NCBI GenBank assembly: GCA_009783705.1
Contig: WRCX01000012.1
Location: 1 to 41,028 of the forward strand
Length of the DNA stretch: 41,028 nt
Reading direction: 5' to 3'
Source: Candidatus Bathycorpusculum hydrogenotrophicum
Lineage (GTDB): Archaea > Thermoproteota > Bathyarchaeia > Bathyarchaeales > Bathycorpusculaceae
Shown: one piece after another, positions 1 through 8,576 of the stretch
Layout of the letters: each line of letters opens with the position of its first letter
Position numbering within the stretch: position 1 is the first letter of the stretch
Notes under the pieces: model-generated
Database searches by the model: none
What the model saw: the letters and a program-made list of their open reading frames with translations, nothing else
What the model was told of the DNA's origin: nothing
Position numbers and translations under genes: made by a program

Positions 1-96
1 AAAACCGAAGCAGAAGCATGTGTCTTAATTGAGTCAGGCTTTGACTTTGTATGCGACTTTGACGGACACAAACTCTTCAGAAAACGAAAGTGCTGA
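1..96 (+). CDS. 3' end of a truncated gene, probable archaeal tyrosine integrase C-terminus
   Basis: Frame 1 is open from the window edge to TGA at 94-96 and gives 31 residues ending FDGHKLFRKRKC. From memory, archaeal site-specific tyrosine recombinases often end with a segment of the type LIExGFEYVCxxxGxKLFRKRK, and this tail fits that closely. The catalytic domain lies outside the window, so the family call rests on this tail alone. The gene ends about 60 bases from the 3' end of a tRNA gene, which is where an integrase of a tRNA-integrated element would sit. The fragment could instead belong to another protein with a similar basic tail. Confidence 0.45.
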   Translation, partial: KTEAEACVLIESGFDFVCDFDGHKLFRKRKC

Positions 97-154
97 AATG
101 TCAGAATTTATGGTTATCGCCATCTGGACACACCCTCGGCATTTTATTTATAAG

Positions 155-277
155 TGGTGGCGAGGGTGGGACTTGAACCCACGAAGGCCTGCGCCAGAGG
201 ATCTTAAGTCCTCCTCCATATCTTAGGGGCAATAGGTTTAATCTGGCCCTATTTAGACCTGGCTCGGATACCCCGCC
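155..277 (-). tRNA. tRNA-Leu (anticodon UAA) with apparent D-loop intron
   Basis: Read on the minus strand, the acceptor GGCGGGG (277-271) pairs with CCTCGCC near 159-165, with one G-U pair. It is followed by discriminator A (158) and an encoded CCA (157-155). The anticodon stem GAGGA/TCCTC encloses the loop CTTAAGA with anticodon UAA (204-206 on the plus strand). A long variable arm and a T arm GTGGG/CCCAC follow, as in tRNA-Leu. The D stem TCC/GGA is present, but the D loop is 48 nt instead of about 14. Removing 34 nt (about 218-251) restores a normal 86-nt tRNA-Leu. The anticodon, arms and class are clear; the exact intron ends are not. Confidence 0.85.
218..251 (-). other. Probable non-canonical tRNA intron in the D loop
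   Basis: These 34 bases are the excess over a normal archaeal tRNA-Leu D loop. Flanking and internal bases can form either of two helices, AATAGG with CCTATT or TAGGG with CCCTA. Either could present a bulge-helix-bulge-like site for the archaeal splicing endonuclease. CTAA occurs at both borders, so the splice sites could shift by a few bases. Confidence 0.6.
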
Positions 278-621
278 ACCAGTACCGATACACTTAGCAG
301 CGTACACTTTAAGTTTTTTGATTTAACTTTCTGCATCTGGTTGCCAACACACTGTTATATTTGATGGTGGGCTGTAATTTTTGCAGACTGAGGAACACGC
401 TTCAGGCTGGCATCTGTACAAACTTTAAGCGGCTACTAAAATCCAAATGAGATAACATCAAAGATGGATTTGGTAAGCACTTCTGGTCGTGTATGTGTCG
501 GCATGGGGTTTAGACTCAGTCTGTATTTATCTTTGTTTTATATGATCATGTTGGGCGTAAGGCATTTTAGGGTTTGAGGTTAAGTTACTATATGGCATAG
601 CTGTTTGTTTGGCGATTTGTT
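278..621. other. Intergenic spacer between tRNA-Leu and the glycan locus
   Basis: No convincing coding region was found. An AT-rich stretch at about 305-325 (AAACTTAAAG on the minus strand) lies about 30-40 bases upstream of the tRNA 5' end and could be its TATA region. TTACTATATGG near 585-595 lies about 30 bases upstream of the GTG at 622 and could be a promoter for the next gene. Confidence 0.4.
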
Positions 622-2148
622 GTGACTGCCATTAATTCTTTGTTTGTGTTCATATCTAAAAAGGGGTATATTGTTCCTTTACTGGCTTTTCTTTTGCCTC
701 TCCTAGTTAGACTCATACCTGAGGTGTTGGTGGGTTCATATGTTATTGGTTTTGACACTATGGGGTTTTATGTTCAAAATACTCTTGCATGGTTGCATGG
801 TGGTGTAGATTTTTGGAGTTATCTTGCTGTTGCACCCCTATTCTATGTGCTTCTTATGTCGTTAGTTAGTGCTGGTGTACCTATTGTTATAGTTCTCAAA
901 GTGTTCTCACCTTTGCTTCTTGGTTTATTGGGGTTATCGATTTATTATTATGCTCATAAAGGCTTGGGCTGGTCGTCTTTCAAAAGTTTGGCGCCTGCTC
1001 TTTTGGGAACTATCTATTTTGTGGCGCTGAGAATTTCTTGGGATATGTTGAGAAACGAGTTGGGTCTTATATTTCTGTTTGTTGCCCTGACTTTTCTTAG
1101 CCAACTTAAGACTGGTTCGTGGAAACAATACTTTGTGCTTTCTTTGGCAATGATTGCCGTTGTTCTTTCTCATCAACTTGTTGCTGTGATAATGCTTGGG
1201 GTCGTTATTTTCACAGTATTCCATGGTTTGTTACAAAAAAGCTTTCAAAAATCGCTTGCTTTGATTGTTGCTTCTTTGCCTGCGTCTGTTTTTTCTTTAG
1301 TGGTTTATTTTTTTGCTGTAGTGCCTGATGGTTTTCAAAATTATGCCACAAGTACCGAGTTGATTTTGGCTAATTGGCTTGGTTTTTCTTCTTATCCTAG
1401 TATGTTGCTAAGTGAACTCGGTTTTTTCTTGTTTTGTTTTCTTCCATTGTTGCCTTTGGTGGTGTTTGGTTTTAAGTGTCTTGGTGATTTCCAGTTGAGA
1501 TCTTGGATTATCTTGAGTTTGTTTTTGTTGTTGATTCCGTTTGCGTTTGTTAGTCCCTATAGGTGGTTGTTGCTTCTCATATACCCGTTTGTGTTTTTTG
1601 TAGTTGAAGCTGTAAGTCACCTAAAGTCAATCAAGTGGAAACGCTTTAACACAAGTTTGCAAAAAATTGTTATATTTTATTTGATTTTATCGACTGTTGT
1701 CCTTAGTTTTGGCTATATTTTTAGTACTCCCGATCAGCCTTTTAGTTATTTTTCTCCCCAGCACTTTAACTCTTATTATTATCAAATTCCCTCTGCAATG
1801 CAACAGAACACCATTTCGGTTGCTGATTTTCAGGGTACGGTTGATGCTTTGCGCTGGTTTGAGGAAAACAAACCTGTCGGTGGTCTTTTATTGACGCATA
1901 CTGCGTTTTATAGTTGGGCCTTACTTGTCCTCAATGATACTGATGTGATTTGGAATTATGAATTTGGTGACCCGGTTAATGCGGCATCTTTAGCTGTGCA
2001 GGAAGGGCACACACGGGTCTTTTTAGTTTGGTGGATAGATGGGTTGGGTTGGTATACTCAGCCCTCTCTGCCTTTGGTGTTTCAAGAGGTTTATCGAAGT
2101 GAGCGGATTGCTATTTATTTTTATGATATAGCGGCTGATGGTACTTAG
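622..2148 (+). CDS. Multipass membrane protein, possible GT-C-type glycosyltransferase
   Basis: A protein of 508 residues that is mostly hydrophobic, with roughly ten membrane segments, followed by a more polar C-terminal portion (about residues 390-508). An early loop has the acidic motif IGFDTMGFY, in the position where GT-C enzymes of the dolichyl-phosphate-mannose mannosyltransferase type carry catalytic Asp. The overall shape (polytopic N-terminal region and small extracytoplasmic tail) and its place at the start of a glycosyltransferase locus suggest a lipid-linked sugar transferase. The sequence alone does not prove it. The start is GTG. Codons are very T-rich. It could instead be a non-enzymatic membrane protein of the locus. 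Confidence 0.6.
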   Translation: MTAINSLFVFISKKGYIVPLLAFLLPLLVRLIPEVLVGSYVIGFDTMGFYVQNTLAWLHGGVDFWSYLAVAPLFYVLLMSLVSAGVPIVIVLKVFSPLLLGLLGLSIYYYAHKGLGWSSFKSLAPALLGTIYFVALRISWDMLRNELGLIFLFVALTFLSQLKTGSWKQYFVLSLAMIAVVLSHQLVAVIMLGVVIFTVFHGLLQKSFQKSLALIVASLPASVFSLVVYFFAVVPDGFQNYATSTELILANWLGFSSYPSMLLSELGFFLFCFLPLLPLVVFGFKCLGDFQLRSWIILSLFLLLIPFAFVSPYRWLLLLIYPFVFFVVEAVSHLKSIKWKRFNTSLQKIVIFYLILSTVVLSFGYIFSTPDQPFSYFSPQHFNSYYYQIPSAMQQNTISVADFQGTVDALRWFEENKPVGGLLLTHTAFYSWALLVLNDTDVIWNYEFGDPVNAASLAVQEGHTRVFLVWWIDGLGWYTQPSLPLVFQEVYRSERIAIYFYDIAADGT

Positions 2149-2149
2149 C

Positions 2150-2280
2150 AATGGTGGTTTGTTGTGTTTTTTTTGTGGTTTTGTTTTTTGGTTAATTGTT
2201 GTTGGCACGTAGTGGTTTGAGGTGTGGTTTTGGGTGTTGTATGGTTGTTGTGGTGTGGTGCTGTTGGTTGGTGGTTTTTT
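2150..2280 (+). repeat. T/G-rich strand-polar low-complexity tract
   Basis: The plus strand is almost entirely T and G for about 130 bases after the stop of the preceding gene, including runs of 7-8 T. It is probably non-coding and may act in transcription termination, since archaeal RNA polymerase stops in U-rich tracts. Similar tracts recur at about 16015-16085, 34785-35010 and 40020-40110. Confidence 0.5.
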
Positions 2281-2291
2281 TAAGGACGTAA

Positions 2292-2300
2292 TTTATAAAT
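2292..2300 (+). promoter_or_regulatory. TATA-box-like element TTTATAAAT
   Basis: TTTATAAAT is a good archaeal TATA match upstream of the gene string beginning at 2398, whose members overlap or nearly abut through 7227. A second TATA-like stretch (TTATAATAAAA) lies at about 2377-2387, only about 20 bases before the GTG start. Confidence 0.35.
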
Positions 2301-2397
2301 AACTCTTTTTTCATTAAAGAATTGAGCCTCTGAAAAAGACAGTGGATGAGGTGTTTTTAAAATCGTTATTTTTTCTTATAATAAAAAACAATTACTG

Positions 2398-2730
2398 GTG
2401 GTAAAGACTAGAGCGTTGCGATCTGGCGCTTGGTTTAGCGTACTTAGACGGATCGATAGAGTGCTTCTTGATTTAACAATAAAAGTAATAGATACCATTC
2501 GTAGTGAAAAATTGGCAAAAAGTGTATCTGATATTTTGAGAAAGCTTGAAAATGCTGTTCAGGGTGCTTCTAGTTGTTTCTATGCGGCTGGTTTGCCCTT
2601 GGTACAGAAAATAAGTGTTATTTGCCAAAAGTTTGGTAATTTTTATGCCAGCGGTTGGGTGTATGATTTTTCATTTATAACGTTTTTAGGTGTTTTACAA
2701 GTTAATGCTAACAAAACATTCTCTTTATAA
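2398..2730 (+). CDS. Small hypothetical protein, mostly helical
   Basis: A 110-residue reading frame with GTG start. The first 50 residues are rich in Arg, Leu and Ile in a helical pattern, followed by mixed hydrophobic sequence. There is no clear signal peptide or catalytic motif and I recognise no family. It precedes a two-helix membrane protein and a dolichol-phosphate-sugar-synthase-like GT2 on the same strand. It may therefore be an accessory of the glycan locus, which is inference from position only. Confidence 0.5.
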   Translation: MVKTRALRSGAWFSVLRRIDRVLLDLTIKVIDTIRSEKLAKSVSDILRKLENAVQGASSCFYAAGLPLVQKISVICQKFGNFYASGWVYDFSFITFLGVLQVNANKTFSL

Positions 2731-2803
2731 TCTAGTTGTTGTGTTATTGCTAGTAGTGTAATTGTCACTTCAATTGTTTCTAAATAGTAAATAGTGTATC
2801 TTT

Positions 2804-3055
2804 ATGATACGTGTTATCTCCAGTAAATTTTTGCTTAAAATCAAGAAGGGACCTATTAAAGAAAACTGGGGTTTTCCTTTTCTATTTGTGTTTGTAGTGC
2901 TCTTGGCAGGTGTTGCTGTTTTCTTATCAGCTGGCTTATCCTACCTATCCGATACCCTTGTGATTTATGCTTTTTATGCTCTATTTGTCGGTGTCGTTTT
3001 GCAGTTCTTTTCTTTTTTAAAACCCGTAAAACCCTGTAAAACGGGGGTTAATTAA
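2804..3055 (+). CDS. Small two-helix membrane protein
   Basis: Eighty-three residues with a basic N-terminus and two hydrophobic helices (about residues 27-50 and 55-72). The last base of its TAA is the first base of the next gene's ATG (3055), so the two are almost certainly translated together. The next gene encodes a soluble dolichyl-phosphate-sugar-synthase-like GT2 that lacks membrane helices. This protein may be its membrane partner, as small subunits are for some DPM synthases. That role is inferred from context only. Confidence 0.65.
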   Translation: MIRVISSKFLLKIKKGPIKENWGFPFLFVFVVLLAGVAVFLSAGLSYLSDTLVIYAFYALFVGVVLQFFSFLKPVKPCKTGVN

Positions 3056-3819
3056 TGAGTCAAGTTGAACTTTCTTTTATTGTTCCTGCATATAATGAGG
3101 AGAATTTTATAGAAGGCACCTTGGGAATAATTGATACTATTGTAATGAACAAAAGTCTTTCATATGAAATCGTTGTAGTAAACGATGGAAGTGCTGATAA
3201 CACTCTAATAAATGCAAAAAAGTATGCTGGCAAAAATGGTCATGTTAAAATTATAAGCTACAGCCAAAATTTGGGTAAAGGGCACGCAGTTAAAACTGGT
3301 TTTATGAATGCTAAAGGCAATGTTGTTTTTTTTACAGACAGCGATATGGAAATTGATTTGAAAAAAATACCTGAATACCTTGATGCCCTAAACCAGGCTG
3401 ATATCGTAATAGCCTCCAAAAAACACAAAAATTCACATGTCACTGTACCCCTATCTAGACGAATTCAAAGTGAGATTTTTAATGTACTTGTCCGTCTTTT
3501 TACCGGAATACCCCTAAAGGATACCCAGTCAGGACTCAAAGCAATGAAAAAAAGTGCGTTTGTAGATATTATTCCCCGTTTAGCTGTAAAACGGTATGCT
3601 TTTGATGTGGAATTGCTGGCAGTAGCTAATCTCTATGGTCTAAAAGTTACCGAGTTGCCTGTAGATGTGAAATTGGATGCTAAATTTAAACCAAGCGAAA
3701 TGTGGCATATGTTTTTGGATTTATTAGGTATAACCTATCGGCTTCGAATTATTCATTGGTATCAGCGACCGCTTCAAACAAAATATAGTCTCAAAAATAT
3801 ATTTTCCATCTCGGGTTGA
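3055..3819 (+). CDS. GT2 glycosyltransferase, dolichyl-phosphate sugar synthase-like
   Basis: A 254-residue GT-A fold protein. The N-terminal motif FIVPAYNEE and NDGSADNT (residues 43-50) bind the nucleotide sugar. NLGKGHAVKTG (72-82) and DSD (95-97, metal-binding DXD) follow, and KDTQSGLKAMK later in the chain is typical of DPM1/GtrB-like enzymes. It has no C-terminal membrane helices. The family transfers a hexose from GDP- or UDP-sugar to polyprenyl phosphate at the cytoplasmic membrane face. It overlaps the preceding gene by one base and the following gene by a few bases. The sugar and lipid cannot be told from sequence. Confidence 0.88.
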   Translation: MSQVELSFIVPAYNEENFIEGTLGIIDTIVMNKSLSYEIVVVNDGSADNTLINAKKYAGKNGHVKIISYSQNLGKGHAVKTGFMNAKGNVVFFTDSDMEIDLKKIPEYLDALNQADIVIASKKHKNSHVTVPLSRRIQSEIFNVLVRLFTGIPLKDTQSGLKAMKKSAFVDIIPRLAVKRYAFDVELLAVANLYGLKVTELPVDVKLDAKFKPSEMWHMFLDLLGITYRLRIIHWYQRPLQTKYSLKNIFSISG

Positions 3820-4778
3820 TGATAGTGAAACCACTTGTATCAATAATTATCCCCTGCAAAGAAGTCGATAACTACACAAAAGAATGCATCACAGGCTGCA
3901 AACGACTAGAGTATGAAAACTTTGAAATTATAGTATTGCCTGATTGTCAACCGTCTGATATTGTTGAGGGCGTCAAGTTGATCTCTACTGGGGCGGTGTC
4001 TCCGGGGATAAAAAGAAATCTTGGCATAAAAAATTCAACCGGTGAATTTTGTGCATTTATTGACAATGATGCCTATCCCCGACCTGACTGGCTAACAAAC
4101 GCCTTGAAAATACTTGCTGATCCCTCAATTGGTGGTGTTGGTGGACCTGGACTAACACCGCCGGAAGATAATTCCCATCAAAAAGCCGGTGGTTATGTTC
4201 TCTCTTCTTTTATGACTGGTAATCTATCAAACCGATATAAATCAAAAACTAACGTCGAATCCGATGATATTCATTCATGCAACTTTATTTCTCGCCGATC
4301 AACTCTAGTCTTAGCAGGCGGCTGGAATGAAAAATATTGGCCCGGCGAAGACACTCTTATGTGTCTAGCCATAAAGAAAACCGGTAAAAAACTCATAGAG
4401 TCCTCCGCTGTAGTTGTCTATCATCATAGACGCTCCCTTCTCAAACCGCATCTTAGACAGGTTTCACGGTTTGGGGAACATCGCGGCTTCTTTGTAAAAA
4501 AATTCCCCGAAAATTCACTGAAACTCACCTACTTTGCTCCTTCCTTGCTAGTCTCTTTATTCTTTGTTGGCCTGCTGTTTTCTTTGTTTAATCCCTTTTT
4601 CTTAAATATTTTTCTGCTTGGGTTAACTGCCTATCTTTTTGCAAGTTTTGTTGCCGCGGTATTGCAAGTTAAATGCTCAAAATTGTTACCTGCTGTATGG
4701 TTAGGCATAATCGTGACTCACATAGTGTATGGTTTATTCTTTCTCTCAGGACTCCTAAAGCGTGACTTAAAAAGATGA
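3819..4778 (+). CDS. GT2 glycosyltransferase with C-terminal membrane helices
   Basis: About 319 residues from ATG 3819; a TTG at 3816 would add one residue. VSIIIPCKE opens the GT-A domain, DND in AFIDNDAYPRPDW is the DXD metal site, and GEDTLMCL matches the catalytic (G/E)D region of processive-like GT2 enzymes. Two or three hydrophobic helices occupy the last 80 residues and would tether it to the membrane. The start overlaps the upstream stop (TGATG). It probably adds a sugar to the lipid-linked glycan; donor and acceptor are unknown. Confidence 0.85.
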   Translation: MIVKPLVSIIIPCKEVDNYTKECITGCKRLEYENFEIIVLPDCQPSDIVEGVKLISTGAVSPGIKRNLGIKNSTGEFCAFIDNDAYPRPDWLTNALKILADPSIGGVGGPGLTPPEDNSHQKAGGYVLSSFMTGNLSNRYKSKTNVESDDIHSCNFISRRSTLVLAGGWNEKYWPGEDTLMCLAIKKTGKKLIESSAVVVYHHRRSLLKPHLRQVSRFGEHRGFFVKKFPENSLKLTYFAPSLLVSLFFVGLLFSLFNPFFLNIFLLGLTAYLFASFVAAVLQVKCSKLLPAVWLGIIVTHIVYGLFFLSGLLKRDLKR

Positions 4779-6244
4779 AAATCAGCATCTCCTACCCTCC
4801 GCTCTACTCTGAAAAGGGAGTTCCCTTACTGTCCCAGAATAGACAATTTCAATATTTCAAATCACCCACCTACATCTATCCCGTTGTCCCCGCATATGCT
4901 GCAACAATGTTGACAAATGCCGGTCATGAAGTTGTTTGGGATGACGGTATAGCCGAGGAGAAAACATACCCTCAATGGCTCACTGAATTAGCGCATGTTG
5001 CTCCTGATATAGTAGTTATTGAGACAAAAACTCCTGTAGTGAAAAGACATTGGGCAATTATAACTGACCTAAAACAGGTTCTTCCCAATTCCAAAGTAGT
5101 CTTGGTTGGTGACCATGTTACCGCTCTCCCCTTAGAGTCCATGGAGCAAAGCAAAATAGATTTCGCTCTAACTGGGGGAGACTATGATTTTCTATTATTG
5201 AACTTGGCTGATTTTCTTAGTGGGAAGACACGTGAGCTTGAACCTGGCATATGGTTCCGCGAGCATGATGCCATTAAAAGTACCGGGAAATTCAAATTAG
5301 ATCACACTTTAGACGAATTGCCTTTCATTAATCGAGAGTTAACAAAATGGCAACTCTACAGTGAACGAAACGGCAATTTCAAAGTGATTCCGGGTGCCTA
5401 CACCATGGCGGGACGTGATTGCTGGTGGCGAAAAGACGGCGGTTGCACTTTTTGTTCCTGGCCCACTCTTTATCCAACTTTTCGTGTGATGAAACCTAAG
5501 CGGCTAGCTGATGAAATCGGCTTACTTATAGAGCGTTATGGCGTTAAAACGGTGTTTGACGATACAGGTTGTTTTCCAACCGGATCTTGGCTTAGACAAT
5601 TCGCTAACCTGATGATCGAGCGTGGATATAATAAAAGGATCCAATTTAGTTGCAATATGCGCTTTGGTGCTTTGGTACGCGAAGATTATCAATTGATGAA
5701 AAAAGCAGGCTTTAGGATGTTGCTGTTTGGTGTAGAATCAGGAAGTCAAGCTACACTTGACCGTTTAAACAAAGGAACCACAATTGAAGGCATACTAAAT
5801 GAATGCAAAATTCCCCAAAAAGCTGGTCTTGAACCTCACATAACTATTATGGTGGGTTATCCCTGGGAAACACGGCAAGACGCCCAAACCACTCTTAATG
5901 CCGCAAAAACAATGATGCAAAAAGGCTGGGCAATCACTTTGCAGTCCACCATAGTTATTCCCTACCCAGGAAGCAAATTATATGCCGAAGCACTAAAAAA
6001 CGGTTGGTTCCGATTTGACCCCAAAGATTATGCACGCTTTGATATGAAAGAACCCGTAATGACAACCTCTGATATGACGCCTAAAGAAGTACTGCAGCTC
6101 TGCGATGAAATATACAAAGTGTTTCTTACACCCCAGTACATGTTAAAGCAACTGGTTAGAATACGCTCAGCAAGAGACCTCAAATACTCTGTTAAGGGTC
6201 TAGCAAAGGTTCTAGGTCACGTTAAGGATTTTGCAAAGGATTGA
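4775..6244 (+). CDS. B12-binding-type radical SAM protein with CX7CX2C cluster motif
   Basis: A 489-residue protein whose N-terminal third (about 35-160) has the Rossmann-like layout of cobalamin-binding radical SAM enzymes (PVVPAYAATMLTNAGHEV, later DFALTGGDY) but no visible DXHXXG motif. The radical SAM domain follows. The cluster cysteines are C216, C224 and C227, spaced CX7CX2C instead of the usual CX3CX2C, within GRDCWW...GGCTFCSW. Downstream LLFGVESGS and GYPWET are normal for this superfamily. The ATG overlaps the upstream stop by 4 bases, so it belongs to the glycosyltransferase string. It may methylate or otherwise modify a glycan or lipid; the substrate is unknown. Confidence 0.85.
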   Translation: MKISISYPPLYSEKGVPLLSQNRQFQYFKSPTYIYPVVPAYAATMLTNAGHEVVWDDGIAEEKTYPQWLTELAHVAPDIVVIETKTPVVKRHWAIITDLKQVLPNSKVVLVGDHVTALPLESMEQSKIDFALTGGDYDFLLLNLADFLSGKTRELEPGIWFREHDAIKSTGKFKLDHTLDELPFINRELTKWQLYSERNGNFKVIPGAYTMAGRDCWWRKDGGCTFCSWPTLYPTFRVMKPKRLADEIGLLIERYGVKTVFDDTGCFPTGSWLRQFANLMIERGYNKRIQFSCNMRFGALVREDYQLMKKAGFRMLLFGVESGSQATLDRLNKGTTIEGILNECKIPQKAGLEPHITIMVGYPWETRQDAQTTLNAAKTMMQKGWAITLQSTIVIPYPGSKLYAEALKNGWFRFDPKDYARFDMKEPVMTTSDMTPKEVLQLCDEIYKVFLTPQYMLKQLVRIRSARDLKYSVKGLAKVLGHVKDFAKD

Positions 6245-7227
6245 TTGATGACTTGAACGATTTTCTGCCAACAGTTAGCATAGTGATCCCCACCTATAAT
6301 TCCCATAATATCTTGGCTCTTTGTTTAAAAAATATTAGAAACCAAGATTATCCTCAAGATAAAATAGAGATAATAATAATTGACGGCGGTTCTAAAGATA
6401 ACACCTTAGAGATCGCTAAAAAATATTCGGTTGACAAAATTTGCTATAATCCGCTGGTTGTTGAGGAATTTGGACGCGCATTAGGCATTGACTTAGCATC
6501 CCATGATTTAATTGCTTTTATTGATCAAGATAACCTGCTTGTTTGTTCTGATTGGATTAAAAAAATGGTTGCACCCTTCCAAGATAGCGAAATTGTTGGA
6601 TCCGAACCTCTTTTTTACTCGTATAGACGCACAGATCCAGCGATTGTTAGGTATTGTGGTTTAATTGGGGGTGATGACCCTTTCCATGTGTATCTGGGTT
6701 ATTACGATCGGTTTTGTTACTTCACAAATAAATGGACAGACACACCTGTTATCCAAACCGATACCAATGATTACCTAAAGATACACCTTCTTTGTAGCAA
6801 AAAAATTCCAACTATGGGTGCAAACGGCTTTATCGTAAGGCAAAATAATCTGCATAAAATTAATTATCGACCATTTATTCACACAGACATAATCTTTGAC
6901 CTAGTTAATTTAGGAAACTCTACGTTTGCCAAAGTTAGAGTTGGTATTATTCACCTGCATGCAAACAGTATTTTGGAATTTATGCGCAAAAAAATACGCC
7001 GAGCACAAAGATATAATCCCAAACTCAGAAAGTACAACAATCTATCTCTCAAAGATCCCAAATTATCTCTCTTTGTTTTACGCACTCTATTGCTTCTAAC
7101 GGCTCTAGATGTTGCAAAAGGGTACCGCCAAAAACCTGATATTGCTTGGCTTCTCCACCCCTTCATATGCTTTCTTGCCCTATCTACGTATGCAACTAAA
7201 ACAATAATGACTATAGTTCACCTATGA
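6241..7227 (+). CDS. GT2 glycosyltransferase
   Basis: A 328-residue GT-A protein. VSIVIPTYNS (N-terminus), IIIDGGSKDNT and FIDQDN (DXD-like metal site) are the family marks. The C-terminal 60 residues contain hydrophobic helices. It starts with TTG at 6241, overlapping the upstream stop by 4 bases. The first ATG in the area is out of frame, so coupled translation from TTG is the best reading. It is the last gene of the tight string that began at 2398. Donor and acceptor are unknown. Confidence 0.82.
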   Translation: MIDDLNDFLPTVSIVIPTYNSHNILALCLKNIRNQDYPQDKIEIIIIDGGSKDNTLEIAKKYSVDKICYNPLVVEEFGRALGIDLASHDLIAFIDQDNLLVCSDWIKKMVAPFQDSEIVGSEPLFYSYRRTDPAIVRYCGLIGGDDPFHVYLGYYDRFCYFTNKWTDTPVIQTDTNDYLKIHLLCSKKIPTMGANGFIVRQNNLHKINYRPFIHTDIIFDLVNLGNSTFAKVRVGIIHLHANSILEFMRKKIRRAQRYNPKLRKYNNLSLKDPKLSLFVLRTLLLLTALDVAKGYRQKPDIAWLLHPFICFLALSTYATKTIMTIVHL

Positions 7228-7367
7228 ACACGGTATATTTACTCTTTTTTAATCTCAAAACGCCTGATACCCTCCATAGCAAGGGCGGGGTTGTCTCTAA
7301 TTTGGGTAAAGCTAAATGCTAGTTTCAATCTTATGTTAGTGTCTGTATGTGTGCAGACGGCTGAGTT

Positions 7368-8576
7368 TTGATTATCGTGACTGCATCTGAAAAGTTGACC
7401 ATTACTATATTGGCAAATTCGATTGCTGGACCTATGAGTGGCGGCGATAGAATCTGGATTGAATGTGCTAAGCGTTGGGTAAAAAAGCCCAATGTTTCCA
7501 TAAATGTTTTTACTACTGAGGAAGGTCTCAAACGTGGCCAGCAATATGGGTTAACGGGTGTTAATTATAAACTCTGGAGCAAACCTGCCCGTTTTTTGTG
7601 TCATAGTGTGTATCTTCTTTATTTTTGGAGAACCTTTAGAGGTTGTATTAACGCCTTAGTGTCTCTACCTAGTGATAGTGAGCGAAATGTTGTTTTTTCT
7701 TCCTCAGATTTTTTGCCAGATTCAATACCTGCTTGGGTTTCTAAGGTAAAGAATAAAAATGTTGAGTGGCTTGCGGCATTTTATCTTTTTGCCCCTAGTT
7801 TATCGGATAAAACTTCGCCTTATCGAGGCAAATTATTTGCAAGAGGCTTATTTTACTATATTTCCCAATTACCCGCTCTATATCTAATTCGACGCGATGC
7901 AGATCTAGTCTGGGTGACAAGTGAGATTGATCGTTGGCGGTTTATTGATGGGGTGCGATTTACACCCGATAAAGTGACCGGTGTTCGGGGTGGTGTAGAT
8001 GTTAAAACCCCTGCTTCCCTACCTGAACCGGCAAAAAAAGAATATGATGCGGTATTCATTGGACGGTTCCATACTCAAAAAGGCGTACTAGAACTGATCG
8101 ATATCTGGCGAAATGTTTGCAATAAAAAACCTAATGCAAAACTGGCTATGATTGGTATCGGTGAATTGGAGGGTAGCGTTAGAGAAAAAATAGTTGCTTA
8201 TGGTTTGCAAAGTAATGTTTCTTTGTTAGGTTTTAAAGATGGTCTTGAGAAACTTGAGATATTTAAGAAAAGTAAGCTGGTTGTGCACCCTGCTGTTTAT
8301 GATAGTGGCGGAATGGCTGCCTGCGAAGCAATGGCTTGCCGATTACCAGGTGTCAGTTTTGATCTTCCCGCTTTAGTGACTTATTATCCTAAAGGTATGA
8401 TCAAGACGCCTTGTTATGATTTTGTTGGCTTTGCAGAAAATATAGTTCATCTGCTTGAGGATGATGAACTTTATGAAAAAGTTGCCAATGATGCTCTTGA
8501 CTGGGCAAAGGAATGGGACTGGGACAATCGTGCTGAGGTTTTATTCAATTATTTAGCGGCTAGATGTGACTCATAA
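7368..8576 (+). CDS. GT4 family glycosyltransferase
   Basis: A 402-residue GT-B protein. The C-terminal domain shows the donor-binding pattern DAVFIGRFHTQKGVLELID, then VHPAVYDSGGMAACEAMAC, the counterpart of the E-X7-E motif with Asp in place of the first Glu. GGVDVKTP in the linker is also typical. Start is TTG at 7368, with an in-frame GTG at 7377 as alternative. The stop overlaps the ATG of the next methyltransferase by one base. It probably extends the glycan with a nucleotide-activated sugar. Confidence 0.85.
   Translation: MIIVTASEKLTITILANSIAGPMSGGDRIWIECAKRWVKKPNVSINVFTTEEGLKRGQQYGLTGVNYKLWSKPARFLCHSVYLLYFWRTFRGCINALVSLPSDSERNVVFSSSDFLPDSIPAWVSKVKNKNVEWLAAFYLFAPSLSDKTSPYRGKLFARGLFYYISQLPALYLIRRDADLVWVTSEIDRWRFIDGVRFTPDKVTGVRGGVDVKTPASLPEPAKKEYDAVFIGRFHTQKGVLELIDIWRNVCNKKPNAKLAMIGIGELEGSVREKIVAYGLQSNVSLLGFKDGLEKLEIFKKSKLVVHPAVYDSGGMAACEAMACRLPGVSFDLPALVTYYPKGMIKTPCYDFVGFAENIVHLLEDDELYEKVANDALDWAKEWDWDNRAEVLFNYLAARCDS

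Noticed and set aside
101-307. Minus-strand reading frame of 68 codons over the tRNA
   Set aside because: It covers the tRNA-Leu gene and has no protein-like pattern; it is a by-product of the RNA gene.
2398-2403. CRISPR array or complete insertion sequence anywhere in the window
   Set aside because: No regularly spaced direct repeats of CRISPR size and no transposase gene were found; the repeats seen are palindromes and low-complexity tracts.
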